NCBI GenBank assembly: GCA_045345765.1
Contig: CP148265.1
Span: 2,046,001 to 2,110,000 of the forward strand
Direction of reading: 5' to 3'
Source of the DNA: JAOARY01 sp045345765
GTDB taxonomy: Bacteria > Bacillota > Clostridia > Peptostreptococcales > Peptostreptococcaceae
DNA: 64,000 bases
The notes below the pieces were generated by a model, which saw nothing but the letters and a program-made list of their open reading frames with translations, was not told the DNA's origin and did no database searches. This document shows positions 44,984-54,511 of the stretch, piece by piece. The position numbers and the translations under genes are program-made. Each line of letters opens with the position of its first letter. Within the stretch, counting starts at the first letter, position 1.

Positions 44984-45637
44984 ATGAATGAAGAAATAGT
45001 ATTTGAAATGAAAGAAAAAGAAGATGCATTATTTTATTTAAAAGAACTTATTTTAATTTCTCAAATGAAATTAGATAGAATGAAAGATTATATAAAAGAA
45101 ATGAAAAATATAATCGAAAAAAAAGAAGAAGAAGGAAAGATAAAAAGTAGAATTTATGAAAATTATAATGATAAAATGGCTGCTTGTAGTAATTATATAA
45201 AAAACATGTATTTGAGTAATGATAAATTAGATATTTCTTATTATAAATTTAGAAATGATATATTAAATAGTGATATAGATGTATCACTTGAAGATGTTGA
45301 TTTTAAATTAATAAAAACAGAATTAGATCAAATTTTTGATTTGAAGGGTAATTGGAAATTAAGATTAGATAAAAGAGCATTAGATGTAACTTTAAATGCA
45401 TTTAATGAGATGAAAAGTACTAATCCATATATATCTTTAATTGATGAGAATGGAAATTTACCTGTATTTTATTATGAATATTATAAAATTGATATCTTTA
45501 AAGAGTTATATCAAAATTCAAAGGATTTTTATGATTATGCATCAACATTTAAACAAAAAATGAAAAGAGATTATTCTAAGATTTTAGGAAAAAGTCTAAG
45601 AATCAATAGGACATATAATAATTACAGACAATATTAA
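44984..45637 (+). CDS. Uncharacterised coiled-coil protein of a two-component operon
   Basis: A 217-residue soluble, highly charged protein with no signal peptide. Residues about 8-60 form a likely coiled coil (EMKEKEDALFYLKELIL...KKEEEGKIKSR). The middle is acidic, and the end is Tyr- and Lys-rich (YASTFKQKMKRDYSK, RTYNNYRQY). It starts four bases after the kinase stop, with AGGTG as ribosome site, and a two-stem terminator element follows, so it is the last gene of this operon. I recognise no domain. A modulator or target of the kinase is a guess from position only. Confidence 0.6.
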   Translation: MNEEIVFEMKEKEDALFYLKELILISQMKLDRMKDYIKEMKNIIEKKEEEGKIKSRIYENYNDKMAACSNYIKNMYLSNDKLDISYYKFRNDILNSDIDVSLEDVDFKLIKTELDQIFDLKGNWKLRLDKRALDVTLNAFNEMKSTNPYISLIDENGNLPVFYYEYYKIDIFKELYQNSKDFYDYASTFKQKMKRDYSKILGKSLRINRTYNNYRQY

Positions 45638-45670
45638 TATAATATTATACTACAAATGATTTTATGATAG

Positions 45671-45773
45671 GGCTATCGCATTAATGAAAATGATACAGCT
45701 AAATATACTTGTTTAAAATTTATAACAAAGTATATTGTAGCGAATTTCTATAATGCGATAGCTTATTTTTTTT
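45671..45773 (+). terminator. Two-stem terminator element, family copy B
   Basis: Outer stem GCTATCGCATTA (45672) with TAATGCGATAGC (45751), perfect 12 bp, then a T-rich tail. Inner stem GCTAAATATACTT (45698) with AAGTATATTGTAGC (45728, one bulge); loop GTTTAAAATTTATAACA. Shares GTATATTGTAGC...ATTTCT with copy C. Confidence 0.7.
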
Positions 45774-45836
45774 AGATAGTATTACTAAACTTGAATTTTA
45801 TGCATCAAAAGTAATTTTGTATTTAAAATATGCTTT

Positions 45837-47291
45837 TTAGATATTTAATGCATTTTTTATGATTTCATTTTCATTAAATTCTATAATTTTATTATTTATA
45901 AGTTGATATGATTCGTGTCCCTTACCGATAACAAGAATAATTTCATTTTCGCTAGCATTTTTAATTGCATATTCTATTGCTTCTTTTCTATCTTCAATAA
46001 AGATTGAATTATCTTTTTTAATACCTTTTTTAATATCAGATATTATTTTATTTGGATCTTCAGTTCTTGGGTTATCAGTAGTTAATATAACTAAATCATT
46101 ATAATTAGACGCTAAATCACCCATTATAGGTCTTTTAGTTGCATCTCTATCTCCACCACATCCAAATATAACAGTTTTTTTGCCCTTAGCAAACTCATCT
46201 ACTGTTTTGAATATATTTTCATAACCATCAGGTGTATGAGCATAATCAATAATAACACTAAATTTCTTATCTTTTGGTTTAAATACTTCAAATCGACCTC
46301 TAACACCTTTTATGTTTTCAAATCCTTCTTTCATAGAATCTAAAGATATATTATTTAATAAACAAGCTCCACAAGCTCCAAGTGCATTATAGACATTAAA
46401 TATACCAGGTGCATGAAGTTTGATTTTGATACTACCTTTATCTGTGTTTAATAAGAAACTAGCACCATCAATATCATTTACTATATCAGTAGCATATATA
46501 TCTGCTTTAGTATTAATTGAATAACTTATTACATTTTTAGTATTATCTTTTATAAGCTTATCATATAGTTTTTTACCATAATAATCATCAATATTTATCA
46601 CAGAGTTTTTTGACATATCGAATAATTTTGATTTTGCATCAAAATAATCATCTAAATCTTTGTGAAAATCCATATGTTCTTTAGATAGATTGGTAAAAAT
46701 AGAAGTATCAAAAGTATTACCATAAACTCTATCTAATGCTAATGAATGAGAAGAAACTTCCATTATACAAGAATCTATATTAGATTCACTCATATCATTA
46801 AATATATTTTGTAAATCAAGAGATTCTGGAGTTGTATGAGTAGACTTTTTTAATTTTCCATCTATTATATTTCCAATAGTTCCTATTACACCTACTTTTT
46901 CACCATTGTTTTCTAATATTGATTTGATTAAATAACTTGTTGTTGTTTTACCATTTGTTCCTGTAATTCCATAGAGATTAAATTTAGATATTGGTTTATT
47001 GTAGAAATTAATAGCTATTTTAGACATAGCTTTTTTGGTATCAGAAACTTTTATAATAGTACCATCAAATATATAATCCTCATCGATGTCTTCCAAAACT
47101 ATTGTAGTAGCACCTAATTCAATAGCTTTTTTTATAAATTTATGCCCATCAACATTAAAGCCCTTTATGGCAAAAAACATAGAATTTTTATTTACTTTTC
47201 TTGAATCATAACAAAGAGTTTCTATATTTTTATTTAAGTCTCCTTTAACAATTGTATAATCTATATTATCTAATAAATTTTTTAATATCAT
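45837..47291 (-). CDS. murE: UDP-MurNAc-tripeptide ligase, meso-diaminopimelate adding
   Basis: Adds the third residue to the peptidoglycan stem peptide. The 484-residue protein has P-loop GITGTNGKTTTSYL, the substrate motif TTPESLDLQ, SKEHMDFHKDL, and DNPRTEDP. The DNPR tetrapeptide is the known mark for meso-diaminopimelate rather than lysine. RBS AAAGGTG. It lies 11 bp behind dapF, whose product makes that very residue; the two are evidently one operon. Confidence 0.95.
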   Translation of the reverse strand: MILKNLLDNIDYTIVKGDLNKNIETLCYDSRKVNKNSMFFAIKGFNVDGHKFIKKAIELGATTIVLEDIDEDYIFDGTIIKVSDTKKAMSKIAINFYNKPISKFNLYGITGTNGKTTTSYLIKSILENNGEKVGVIGTIGNIIDGKLKKSTHTTPESLDLQNIFNDMSESNIDSCIMEVSSHSLALDRVYGNTFDTSIFTNLSKEHMDFHKDLDDYFDAKSKLFDMSKNSVINIDDYYGKKLYDKLIKDNTKNVISYSINTKADIYATDIVNDIDGASFLLNTDKGSIKIKLHAPGIFNVYNALGACGACLLNNISLDSMKEGFENIKGVRGRFEVFKPKDKKFSVIIDYAHTPDGYENIFKTVDEFAKGKKTVIFGCGGDRDATKRPIMGDLASNYNDLVILTTDNPRTEDPNKIISDIKKGIKKDNSIFIEDRKEAIEYAIKNASENEIILVIGKGHESYQLINNKIIEFNENEIIKNALNI

Positions 47292-47302
47292 AATATCACC
47301 TT

Positions 47303-48142
47303 TTATATATAATATGTTCCTTTACAAATTCTTTTGGCTGGACCTGTCATATAAACATTTTGATCTTCTTTTTCCTCAATCAAAACAGAACCACCAAGTA
47401 AATTTACTGTTGTTTTTTTGCTAGTATTATTAATCATAGATGAGATAACACTTACAGTAGAAGCACCAGTACCACAAGCTAAGGTTTGCCCAACTCCTCT
47501 TTCCCATGTTAGAACATCTATATTGTCACATGAATTTATTTTAGCAAAATTAACATTTATACCTTCTTTGAATATCTTATGTTTTTCAATTTTAGAACCC
47601 AAATCCTTAATATCTAGATTTTTAAAATCATCTACAAATATTACAGCGTGAATACTTCCAATTGCACCGACTGACATTTTGAACTCAAAATCATCAATTT
47701 TAAAATCTTCATTTATAAATTTTTCTTTATTAGTATCCATTGGAATGTTTTTAGGATCTAAATTTATTTTGCCCATATTAACACAAACTTTGTAAACTAA
47801 GTCATAAGAGTCTGTAAATATCTCTGGTTTCATTACTCCAGCTAGAGTTTCTACACTAAATTTTTTTTGAGTAACAATTTTATTATCATAAACAAATTTA
47901 CAAAAACATCTAATACCGTTCCCACACATTCTAGCTTGGGAACCATCAGCATTATAAAAATCCATTTTTATAGAAGCTGTATTAGAATCTAAAACAACCA
48001 TCATACCATCAGCACCTATACCAAAATGCCTATCACATACTTCTTTAGCTAATTTGTTATAATCTTTTACATCATTTTTTCTACCATCAAATATTATAAA
48101 ATCATTTCCAAGCCCATGAAGTTTTTCAAAATCTAATAACAA
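47303..48142 (-). CDS. dapF: Diaminopimelate epimerase
   Basis: Converts LL- to meso-diaminopimelate for lysine and cell-wall synthesis. The 279-residue product has FEKLHGLGNDFIIFDG, the first catalytic Cys in RMCGNGIRCF and the second in LACGTGAST, so the PLP-independent two-base site is intact. It begins with TTG at 48142, six bases after GAAGGTG; the GTG at 48151 overlaps that site. It feeds the adjacent murE. Confidence 0.95.
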   Translation of the reverse strand: MLLDFEKLHGLGNDFIIFDGRKNDVKDYNKLAKEVCDRHFGIGADGMMVVLDSNTASIKMDFYNADGSQARMCGNGIRCFCKFVYDNKIVTQKKFSVETLAGVMKPEIFTDSYDLVYKVCVNMGKINLDPKNIPMDTNKEKFINEDFKIDDFEFKMSVGAIGSIHAVIFVDDFKNLDIKDLGSKIEKHKIFKEGINVNFAKINSCDNIDVLTWERGVGQTLACGTGASTVSVISSMINNTSKKTTVNLLGGSVLIEEKEDQNVYMTGPAKRICKGTYYI

Positions 48143-48217
48143 ATAAATCACCTTCTTATATTGATATGTTTTTTATATGTATTTCACTATATAACATTCT
48201 ACCATGATTAAAAAAAA

Positions 48218-48259
48218 AAAAGAAATAAAAAAGAGCATGTGCTCTTTTTTATTTCTTTT
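48218..48259. terminator. Bidirectional 20-bp terminator hairpin
   Basis: Arms 48218-48237 and 48240-48259 are perfectly complementary (core AGAGCA / TGCTCT, outer A-rich and T-rich parts). It ends the gene at 48308 on the minus strand. Confidence 0.85.
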
Positions 48260-48307
48260 CTTAAAATTATCAAATTTATATTATGTAAAGTATGTGAAAT
48301 AGATAAG

Positions 48308-48634
48308 CTAGTTATTTATTTTGAAATTATCTGATTTAAATTTGGATACAAAATTTAATATATTTTTTAAAGCCTTATAGTCTTCATTGAGTTTTGATAA
48401 TTCTTCAGAATTAAAAGTTTTAAAATGTTTTAGTTTTTTTAAAAGTTTGTCTAAAAGGTTTAGATGCAAAAGAGAATAATCATAATCTTCTTTAGATTCA
48501 ATTAGTATTATTGAATTATAAGTGTAATTTACTTGTTTATTAATCATGCTTTGAACAAAATGCTTGTTACTTTCCAAATCGATTAATTTATCTATTGAAT
48601 CTTCATCTAAATATTTTTTTTTAAAACCTACCAT
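48308..48634 (-). CDS. Small helical protein of unknown function
   Basis: A 108-residue, Lys/Leu/Asn-rich soluble protein with no cysteine. Several helices are likely (SLLHLNLLDKLLKKLKHF, LSKLNEDYKALKNILNF). GGTGA precedes the ATG. Divergent from the EF-G-like gene and followed by a strong terminator. No family recognised. Confidence 0.55.
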   Translation of the reverse strand: MVGFKKKYLDEDSIDKLIDLESNKHFVQSMINKQVNYTYNSIILIESKEDYDYSLLHLNLLDKLLKKLKHFKTFNSEELSKLNEDYKALKNILNFVSKFKSDNFKINN

Positions 48635-49018
48635 AAAATCACCACTATCTTTTATGAGAATTTAGTTTAAATCTTTTTTCTATTTCTATAATATGCTAAC
48701 ATATAATCTAAATTTTATCTATAGTAAATAGTGCTTAAGTATTATACTATTACTTAATTTGTGAAGAAAAAAAATTAAAATATAATAAAAAGATAAATTA
48801 AATTATTTTTTTGATAACAAAAAAGTGACTTATAGAATTATCAAAATATAAATATGTCGAAATTTGATTTTATACTAGGTATTTGATACTAAATATATTA
48901 ATTATTTTTTTATTTAGATTAAATTAAAAATTCTAAGGGTATAAACTTAACTAAATTTAAATAGTATTATATTTTTATTTTAGAAACAGGAAAAAATTAT
49001 ATTAAGGGAGGAATTTTA
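48635..49018. other. Spacer before the EF-G-like gene, no clear element
   Basis: About 380 bp, very AT-rich. Short inverted repeats occur (AAGTA...TACTT near 48735), but no hairpin with U-tract, riboswitch or promoter is convincing. A strong GGGAGG ribosome site ends it. Confidence 0.4.
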
Positions 49019-51001
49019 ATGAGGGTTTATGAAACGAATAAGATAAGAAATATGGTTGTTTTAGGTCACAGTGGATGTGGAAAGACAAACTTGATGGAAG
49101 CTATTTTATATACTAATGATAAAGCTAAGAAGATAAGTCAACCTAATGATAATTCAACTATTAGTACTTCCCTAGATTTATATCCAATCGAGTGGTCAGA
49201 TCACAAATATAATTTTATTGATACTCCTGGTTATTATGATTTTTCTAGTGAGGTTAAATCTGCGTTAAAAGGTGCTGCTGGTTCGATTATAGTTGTAGAT
49301 GGAACATCTGATTTAGCAGTTGGAACAGATTTATCACTTGAAATGACAGACGAAGAAAATATTCCAAAACTTATATTTGTAAATAAAATAGATAGTGAAA
49401 AAGCAAATTATCAAAAGGTAATAGAACAGCTAAGACAACGTTATGGTAAAAAAATTGCACCATTTCATGTTCCTATGGGAAAAGATAAAGATTTTAAAGG
49501 TTTTGTAAATGTTGTTGATTTATTTGCAAGAGAATATAATGGTAAGGAATGTGTGACAGTTGATGTCCCTGATTATATGAATGACGAAATAATAGGTATT
49601 CGTGAGATGCTTTTAGAATCAGTTGCAGAAAGTGATGAAAAACTTTTAGATAAGTATTTTGAAGGTATTAAATTTAGCAAAGAAGAAATACATACTGGTC
49701 TTAGAAAAGGTGTTCTAAGTGGAGATATAATACCAGTTTTATGTGGTTCTACTGCTAAGAATATTGGTATTCATACGCTGTTAGACATGATATGGGATTA
49801 TATGCCATCGCCAATGGATGCAGGTTATGAACATAAGGATGATAAATTCTCTGGTTTTATATTCAAAACTAAGATAGATTCGTTTATAGGTAGGATATCT
49901 TATGTAAAAGTTATTGAAGGTGAAATAAAAAAAGACCAAGAAATTTATAATGTAAATACAAGAACTAAAGAAAAAATTTCACATATATATACTATGGAAG
50001 GAGATAAACAAATAGAAATAGATAAGGCTATTGCTGGAGACATAGTTATATTGACTAAACTTTCAGATGCTCAAACAAATCATACTCTTAGTATATCATC
50101 ATCACATAAAGAGTTTGAACAAATAAATTTCCCTAAGCCACAACTTTATTTAGCTCTAAAAACTAAGGATAAGGGTGATGAAGATAAGATAAGTAGCGCG
50201 CTTCATAGAATTATGGAAGAAGACCCTTCTATAAAAAAATATAGAAGTAGAGAAACTAAACAAACTCTAATTGGTGGTCAAGGTGAAATGCATATAAATC
50301 AAATAAGAGATTTGTTAAAATCAAAATATAATGTAGAGGTTGAACTTGAAGAACCTAAGGTTGCATATAGAGAGACAATAAAATCAAAATCAGATGTACA
50401 AGGTAGACATAAGAAACAAAGTGGTGGTCATGGTCAATTTGGTGATGTTAAGATAAGATTTGAACCTTGTAATGAAGATTTTATATTTGAAGAAGAAATA
50501 TTTGGGGGTTCAATACCAAAAGGATATATACCTGCTGTAGAAAAGGGTCTTAAAGAATCTATGGAAAATGGTATATTAGCAGGTTATCCAGTTAGTAATA
50601 TAAAGGCAGTATTATATGATGGTTCTTATCATGATGTTGATTCTTCTGAAATGGCATTTAAGATGGCTGCAAGTAATGCATTCAAAAAAGGTATGGAAGA
50701 AGGAAAGGCTACTTTATTAGAACCAATAATGAAATTAAAAATTATAGTTCCAGATGATTATATGGGAGATATAATGGGAGATATAAATAAAAGAAGAGGT
50801 AGAATACTAGGTATGGAACCTGTTAAGAATACTAAAAAACAAATGATTTTAGCAGAAGCACCTCAAGCAGAAACATTTAGATATTCTATGGATCTTCGTT
50901 CTATGACTCAAGGTAGAGGTAAGTTTGAGATTGATTTTGAAAGATATGAAGAAGTGCCAGAACATTTAATAAAAAAGATATTAAATTTAGTAAATGCTTA
51001 A
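49019..51001 (+). CDS. EF-G-like GTPase (EF-G-2 / TTHA1498 type paralogue)
   Basis: A 660-residue translational GTPase with EF-G domain order: G domain (about 1-260) with P-loop GHSGCGKT, DTPGYYDF, FVNKIDSEKA; domain II; domain III; domain IV (QSGGHGQFGDVKIRFEP, GGSIPKGYIPAVEKG); domain V (MGDINKRRGRILGMEP). True EF-G has AHIDAGKTT; the altered loop and GYYDF place it with the paralogue group whose cellular role is not settled. GGGAGG ribosome site; alone in its transcript with a strong terminator. Confidence 0.9.
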   Translation: MRVYETNKIRNMVVLGHSGCGKTNLMEAILYTNDKAKKISQPNDNSTISTSLDLYPIEWSDHKYNFIDTPGYYDFSSEVKSALKGAAGSIIVVDGTSDLAVGTDLSLEMTDEENIPKLIFVNKIDSEKANYQKVIEQLRQRYGKKIAPFHVPMGKDKDFKGFVNVVDLFAREYNGKECVTVDVPDYMNDEIIGIREMLLESVAESDEKLLDKYFEGIKFSKEEIHTGLRKGVLSGDIIPVLCGSTAKNIGIHTLLDMIWDYMPSPMDAGYEHKDDKFSGFIFKTKIDSFIGRISYVKVIEGEIKKDQEIYNVNTRTKEKISHIYTMEGDKQIEIDKAIAGDIVILTKLSDAQTNHTLSISSSHKEFEQINFPKPQLYLALKTKDKGDEDKISSALHRIMEEDPSIKKYRSRETKQTLIGGQGEMHINQIRDLLKSKYNVEVELEEPKVAYRETIKSKSDVQGRHKKQSGGHGQFGDVKIRFEPCNEDFIFEEEIFGGSIPKGYIPAVEKGLKESMENGILAGYPVSNIKAVLYDGSYHDVDSSEMAFKMAASNAFKKGMEEGKATLLEPIMKLKIIVPDDYMGDIMGDINKRRGRILGMEPVKNTKKQMILAEAPQAETFRYSMDLRSMTQGRGKFEIDFERYEEVPEHLIKKILNLVNA

Positions 51002-51013
51002 TATAAAAAAATA

Positions 51014-51057
51014 AAAAACAGTCAAATAAACATAATTGTTTATTTGACTGTTTTTTT
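51014..51057 (+). terminator. Terminator of the EF-G-like gene
   Basis: CAGTCAAATAAACA / TGTTTATTTGACTG, perfect 14-bp stem, TAAT loop and T7. The A-tract on the left makes it usable for the convergent small gene also. Confidence 0.9.
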
Positions 51058-51063
51058 ATGAGT

Positions 51064-51315
51064 TTATTTTTTTGAAAAAACTTCTTTAGTTAATAAATAT
51101 AAAACAGAGTAAAATAATAAATTTCCAACTAATCCAATTATCAAAAATAGATTATAAATTACTGTGTCAATTGAACCAAGTGGAGAATCCATATGAAATA
51201 AATTACTTAGAGATATACTGCCACCAAAATTAAATTTTCCTAAAAAAGGATGTAGTATAAGTATTATAGAAAGAAACAATAATAATAGTAATTTTGTTAT
51301 TTTTTCATTATTCAA
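51064..51315 (-). CDS. Small membrane protein, two helices
   Basis: An 83-residue protein with hydrophobic helices at about 8-25 (LLLLLFLSIILILHPFL) and 54-76 (YNLFLIIGLVGNLLFYSVLYLL). It starts with TTG nine bases after AAGGAG. An ATG directly behind the site leads to a stop after three codons. No family recognised. Lies between the EF-G-like gene and the ABC operon. Confidence 0.55.
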   Translation of the reverse strand: MNNEKITKLLLLLFLSIILILHPFLGKFNFGGSISLSNLFHMDSPLGSIDTVIYNLFLIIGLVGNLLFYSVLYLLTKEVFSKK

Positions 51316-51642
51316 AAAAACATCTCCTTATTTTTTAATATATTCTTACATTCACCACCTTTTATATTTATTTTGATTTATATTGCTAAAAACCATATTA
51401 AATTAATATGGATATTATTAAAAAACAAAAAAGATAAATATGTATTTAAGATAAAAAATAACTTTATTAAATTAAATTATATAATTTTCAAATATCTATA
51501 AAAATATTAACATTAATATACTTTTTAGTCAATAATAAAAAGTATATTAATCTGTAACTATTTTGTAATGGCTTATAATATATGACTTATTGATATAATA
51601 GTATGTATATGTTCATATAAAATTATATAAAAAGGTGGTGAG
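51316..51642. other. Spacer upstream of the ABC operon
   Basis: Holds the hairpin at 51512-51551 and two TATAAT boxes (about 51575 and 51595) without good -35 partners. Otherwise featureless AT-rich sequence. Confidence 0.4.
51512..51551. repeat. 15-bp hairpin upstream of the ABC operon
   Basis: ATTAATATACTTTTT and AAAAAGTATATTAAT are perfect 15-bp arms with a 10-nt loop. No U-tract on the plus strand; on the minus strand GTTAATATTTTT follows. Could be an operator or a minus-strand terminator. Confidence 0.5.
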
Positions 51643-52500
51643 ATGATGGAAAAAATTATGGAGATTCAAAATTTAAGAAAAATTTATAGAGTTGGGGATG
51701 AAAAAATAGTAGCTCTTAATAAGATTGATTTAGAAATTTATAAGGGTGAAATCTGCTGTTTACTTGGAACATCTGGTTCTGGTAAATCGACATTACTTAA
51801 TATGATGGCAGGACTTGAAAAACCAAGTAGAGGAACTGTTAAGATAAAAAACAAAACCATAACAAAATTTAACGAAGACCAAATGGCTTATTTTAGGCAA
51901 AAACACATTGGATTTATATTTCAATCATATAATTTAATACAGTCTATGACTGCGCTTGAAAATGTTAGTTTGCCACTTATATTTAGAGGAGTTCCTCATA
52001 AATTAAGAAAAAAAAGGGCATTAAAATTATTAAAAGATGTTGGGATTTCAAAATATGCAAAACATAGACCAAATCAAATGTCAGGGGGACAACAGCAAAG
52101 AATTGGTATTGCAAGAGCTTTTGCAGCAAATCCAGAGATAATATTTGCAGATGAACCAACGGGAAACTTAGATTTTAAAACTACAAAAGAAGTTATGAAA
52201 CTTATGGTTAATATAGCAAGAGAAAAAAATCAAACATTAATAATAGTAACTCATGATAGAACTATTGCTGATTATGCTGATAGAGTTGTATATATATTTG
52301 ATGGAAATGTAAAAGATATTGAAGTAAGAAATAGAAATACCAATAAGCTTGTTAACTCAAAAGTGAAAGAAGATAAAGAAAAAATTAAGGAAACAAACTT
52401 AGAAGTTAGTGATAATAAAGAGATAAAAGAAGATGAGCATAAAGAAAACAAAGAAAAAATAAAAAAGTTGGAGGTTAACGATGAAAATAAAGAAATTTAG
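51643..52500 (+). CDS. ABC transporter ATPase, MacB/LolD type
   Basis: A 285-residue ATP-binding subunit: Walker A GTSGSGKST, Q-loop FIFQSYNLI, signature MSGGQQQR, Walker B IIFADEP, and H-loop His in VTHDR. After residue 225 comes an extra tail of about 60 residues, almost all Lys, Glu, Asp and Asn, which LolD-type proteins lack. It overlaps the next gene by 20 bp. AAAGGTGGTG ribosome site; ATG 51646 is an alternative. Drives the permease at 54504, probably as a mechanotransmission (non-transporting or efflux) complex. Confidence 0.93.
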   Translation: MMEKIMEIQNLRKIYRVGDEKIVALNKIDLEIYKGEICCLLGTSGSGKSTLLNMMAGLEKPSRGTVKIKNKTITKFNEDQMAYFRQKHIGFIFQSYNLIQSMTALENVSLPLIFRGVPHKLRKKRALKLLKDVGISKYAKHRPNQMSGGQQQRIGIARAFAANPEIIFADEPTGNLDFKTTKEVMKLMVNIAREKNQTLIIVTHDRTIADYADRVVYIFDGNVKDIEVRNRNTNKLVNSKVKEDKEKIKETNLEVSDNKEIKEDEHKENKEKIKKLEVNDENKEI

Positions 52501-54511
52501 TTTTATTATGATATATATATTATTGTTTAATCTATTTATAAATATAGATATTACATATGCAGATGAAAAAGATAGGGATAATGCAAACCTAGTGATAGTA
52601 GATAATGAGGAAATTAAAGAATTTGAAGCTGGAAAAGAAGCTAATATAACACTTTCTATTGAAAATGATAATGAAGATGGTCGAGCATACGATGTTAAAC
52701 TTTCACCTGTTGTTGGTGACGCTGAAGAATATCCTTTTATAATAGAAAGTAAGAATATGAATCAAGATATTGGAAATTTTTCTGGAGGAGAAAAAAGAAA
52801 AATAGATATAAAGATGACTGTGTCTTTGGATGCAAAGCCAAAGATATATCCAGTTACATTTAAATTAGAACATAAGAATTTATATGATCAAAAAATATCT
52901 GACGAAATAATATATTATATAAAAGTAAAAAATGATAAAGTAGGAGCAATTCTTGGAGTTAATAAGGTAAAATTAAATGGAGATTCATTAGTTGCTGGAA
53001 GAAGCCAAGAAGTTACATTTACTATTAAAAATAATGGAGATAGACCAGCTAAAAATATAAAAGTTTATCTTACAGATAATGAAAAAATAACTGTATATCA
53101 ATCAATGAATTCACAATTAATTAGTTTTTTGGATGGAAAATCAGAAAAAGAAATTAAATTTAATGTGCTTGCAAATGAAGATTTAGAATCTGGAGTTTAT
53201 AATATACCATTTAAATATGTCTATTATGACTCACTTGGTAAGGAACATGAAACGACGGCAAATACATCGATTAGAGTGGTTTCTGAAGACGAAAGAGAGA
53301 TTGATTTTGTTTATGAGAATATGATATATCCACAGGAAATTGATGAAAATCAAGATTTTATAATAGCATTTGATTTATTTAATCCTACTGCGGATGATGC
53401 TAAAAAACTAAGAGTATCACTTGAAATGGAAGATGAGTTTTTATCAAAATCAACATCTATAAAAAATATACAGACATTAAATTCAATGGGAAAACAGCAT
53501 GTAGAGTTTAAACTTACAACAAATGATATTAAAAAAACTAAGAGTAATCAAATAAAGATTAAGACAGAGTATGAAACAGTAAATAGCAATGATACAAAAG
53601 AGTATTATGAATATATAAGTATTTATACAAATAAAGATGCATTTGATGAAGGTAAGCCTAAATTAATTGTAAATAACTATTCTTACGGAAGTGAATATAT
53701 AAAGGCTGGAGATAGTTTTAATCTTAATTTATCATTTTTAAATACTAGTAAATCAAAGGATATTGGAAATGTAAAAGTAACATTAAGTTCTTCGGGTGAT
53801 GTATTTTTACCTGTTGGATCAAGTAATTCATTTTTTATAGAAAAGATATCAAAGTCTAATAATTTAAATAAAGTATTAAAATTAAAGGCAAAGCCTGATG
53901 CAGATTATAAAATTCATAGTTTGGATATTAGTTTAGATTATCAAGATTCTTCAGGGGATTCTTATAGTGAAAAAGAAACTATAGCAATACCTGTTATACA
54001 AGAGATGAGACTTGAATTAAGTGAAATAGAATTACCGCCTGAAGTATATGCTACAAGTCCTACTTCTTTGTATTTAGATTATTATAATATGGGTAGAGCA
54101 ACTATTCATAATCTTACTATAAAAACAGAAGGTGAAGGTTTTAGAGTAGAAGATGGTTCTACTTTTGAAGGTAAATTTGAAGAAGGACAAGATGATGATT
54201 ATAGTGTTACTATTGTTCCAGAAAAAGAAGGAGAAATAACTGGTAATATAATATTTGAATATGAAGATGATATTGGAAATAAATTAGAAACGAAAAAGCC
54301 ATTTACTTTGACTGCTATGAAATATGAAGAACCTGATTATGGAGATTTTGATGATTTTGAAGGTAAAGAAGAAGAACCAGAAGGAATTTCTCTATGGTAT
54401 TATATCGGTGGAGGTGTAGGTTTAGTAGTTATAATAGTGGCAATTTTAAAGATTAGAAAAAGAAAGAAGGAAAAGCAAAGAGAATTAGAGGAGCTGGAGT
54501 TAGATGAATAG
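52481..54511 (+). CDS. Large extracellular protein with CARDB/COG1361-like beta repeats
   Basis: A 676-residue exported protein: signal peptide (to about residue 27, DITYA), four or more beta-sandwich modules of about 130 residues (for example TFTIKNNGDRPAKNIKVYL, IAFDLFNPTADDAKKLRVSL, LSFLNTSKSKDIGNVKVTL), and a C-terminal helix (about 644-663, WYYIGGGVGLVVIIVAIL) with a basic anchor. These NEW1/CARDB-type modules are typical of surface-binding proteins. It is translated with overlap to both neighbours, so it is likely a fixed partner of the ABC pair. GGAGG ribosome site. Ligand unknown. Confidence 0.8.
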   Translation: MKIKKFSFIMIYILLFNLFINIDITYADEKDRDNANLVIVDNEEIKEFEAGKEANITLSIENDNEDGRAYDVKLSPVVGDAEEYPFIIESKNMNQDIGNFSGGEKRKIDIKMTVSLDAKPKIYPVTFKLEHKNLYDQKISDEIIYYIKVKNDKVGAILGVNKVKLNGDSLVAGRSQEVTFTIKNNGDRPAKNIKVYLTDNEKITVYQSMNSQLISFLDGKSEKEIKFNVLANEDLESGVYNIPFKYVYYDSLGKEHETTANTSIRVVSEDEREIDFVYENMIYPQEIDENQDFIIAFDLFNPTADDAKKLRVSLEMEDEFLSKSTSIKNIQTLNSMGKQHVEFKLTTNDIKKTKSNQIKIKTEYETVNSNDTKEYYEYISIYTNKDAFDEGKPKLIVNNYSYGSEYIKAGDSFNLNLSFLNTSKSKDIGNVKVTLSSSGDVFLPVGSSNSFFIEKISKSNNLNKVLKLKAKPDADYKIHSLDISLDYQDSSGDSYSEKETIAIPVIQEMRLELSEIELPPEVYATSPTSLYLDYYNMGRATIHNLTIKTEGEGFRVEDGSTFEGKFEEGQDDDYSVTIVPEKEGEITGNIIFEYEDDIGNKLETKKPFTLTAMKYEEPDYGDFDDFEGKEEEPEGISLWYYIGGGVGLVVIIVAILKIRKRKKEKQRELEELELDE

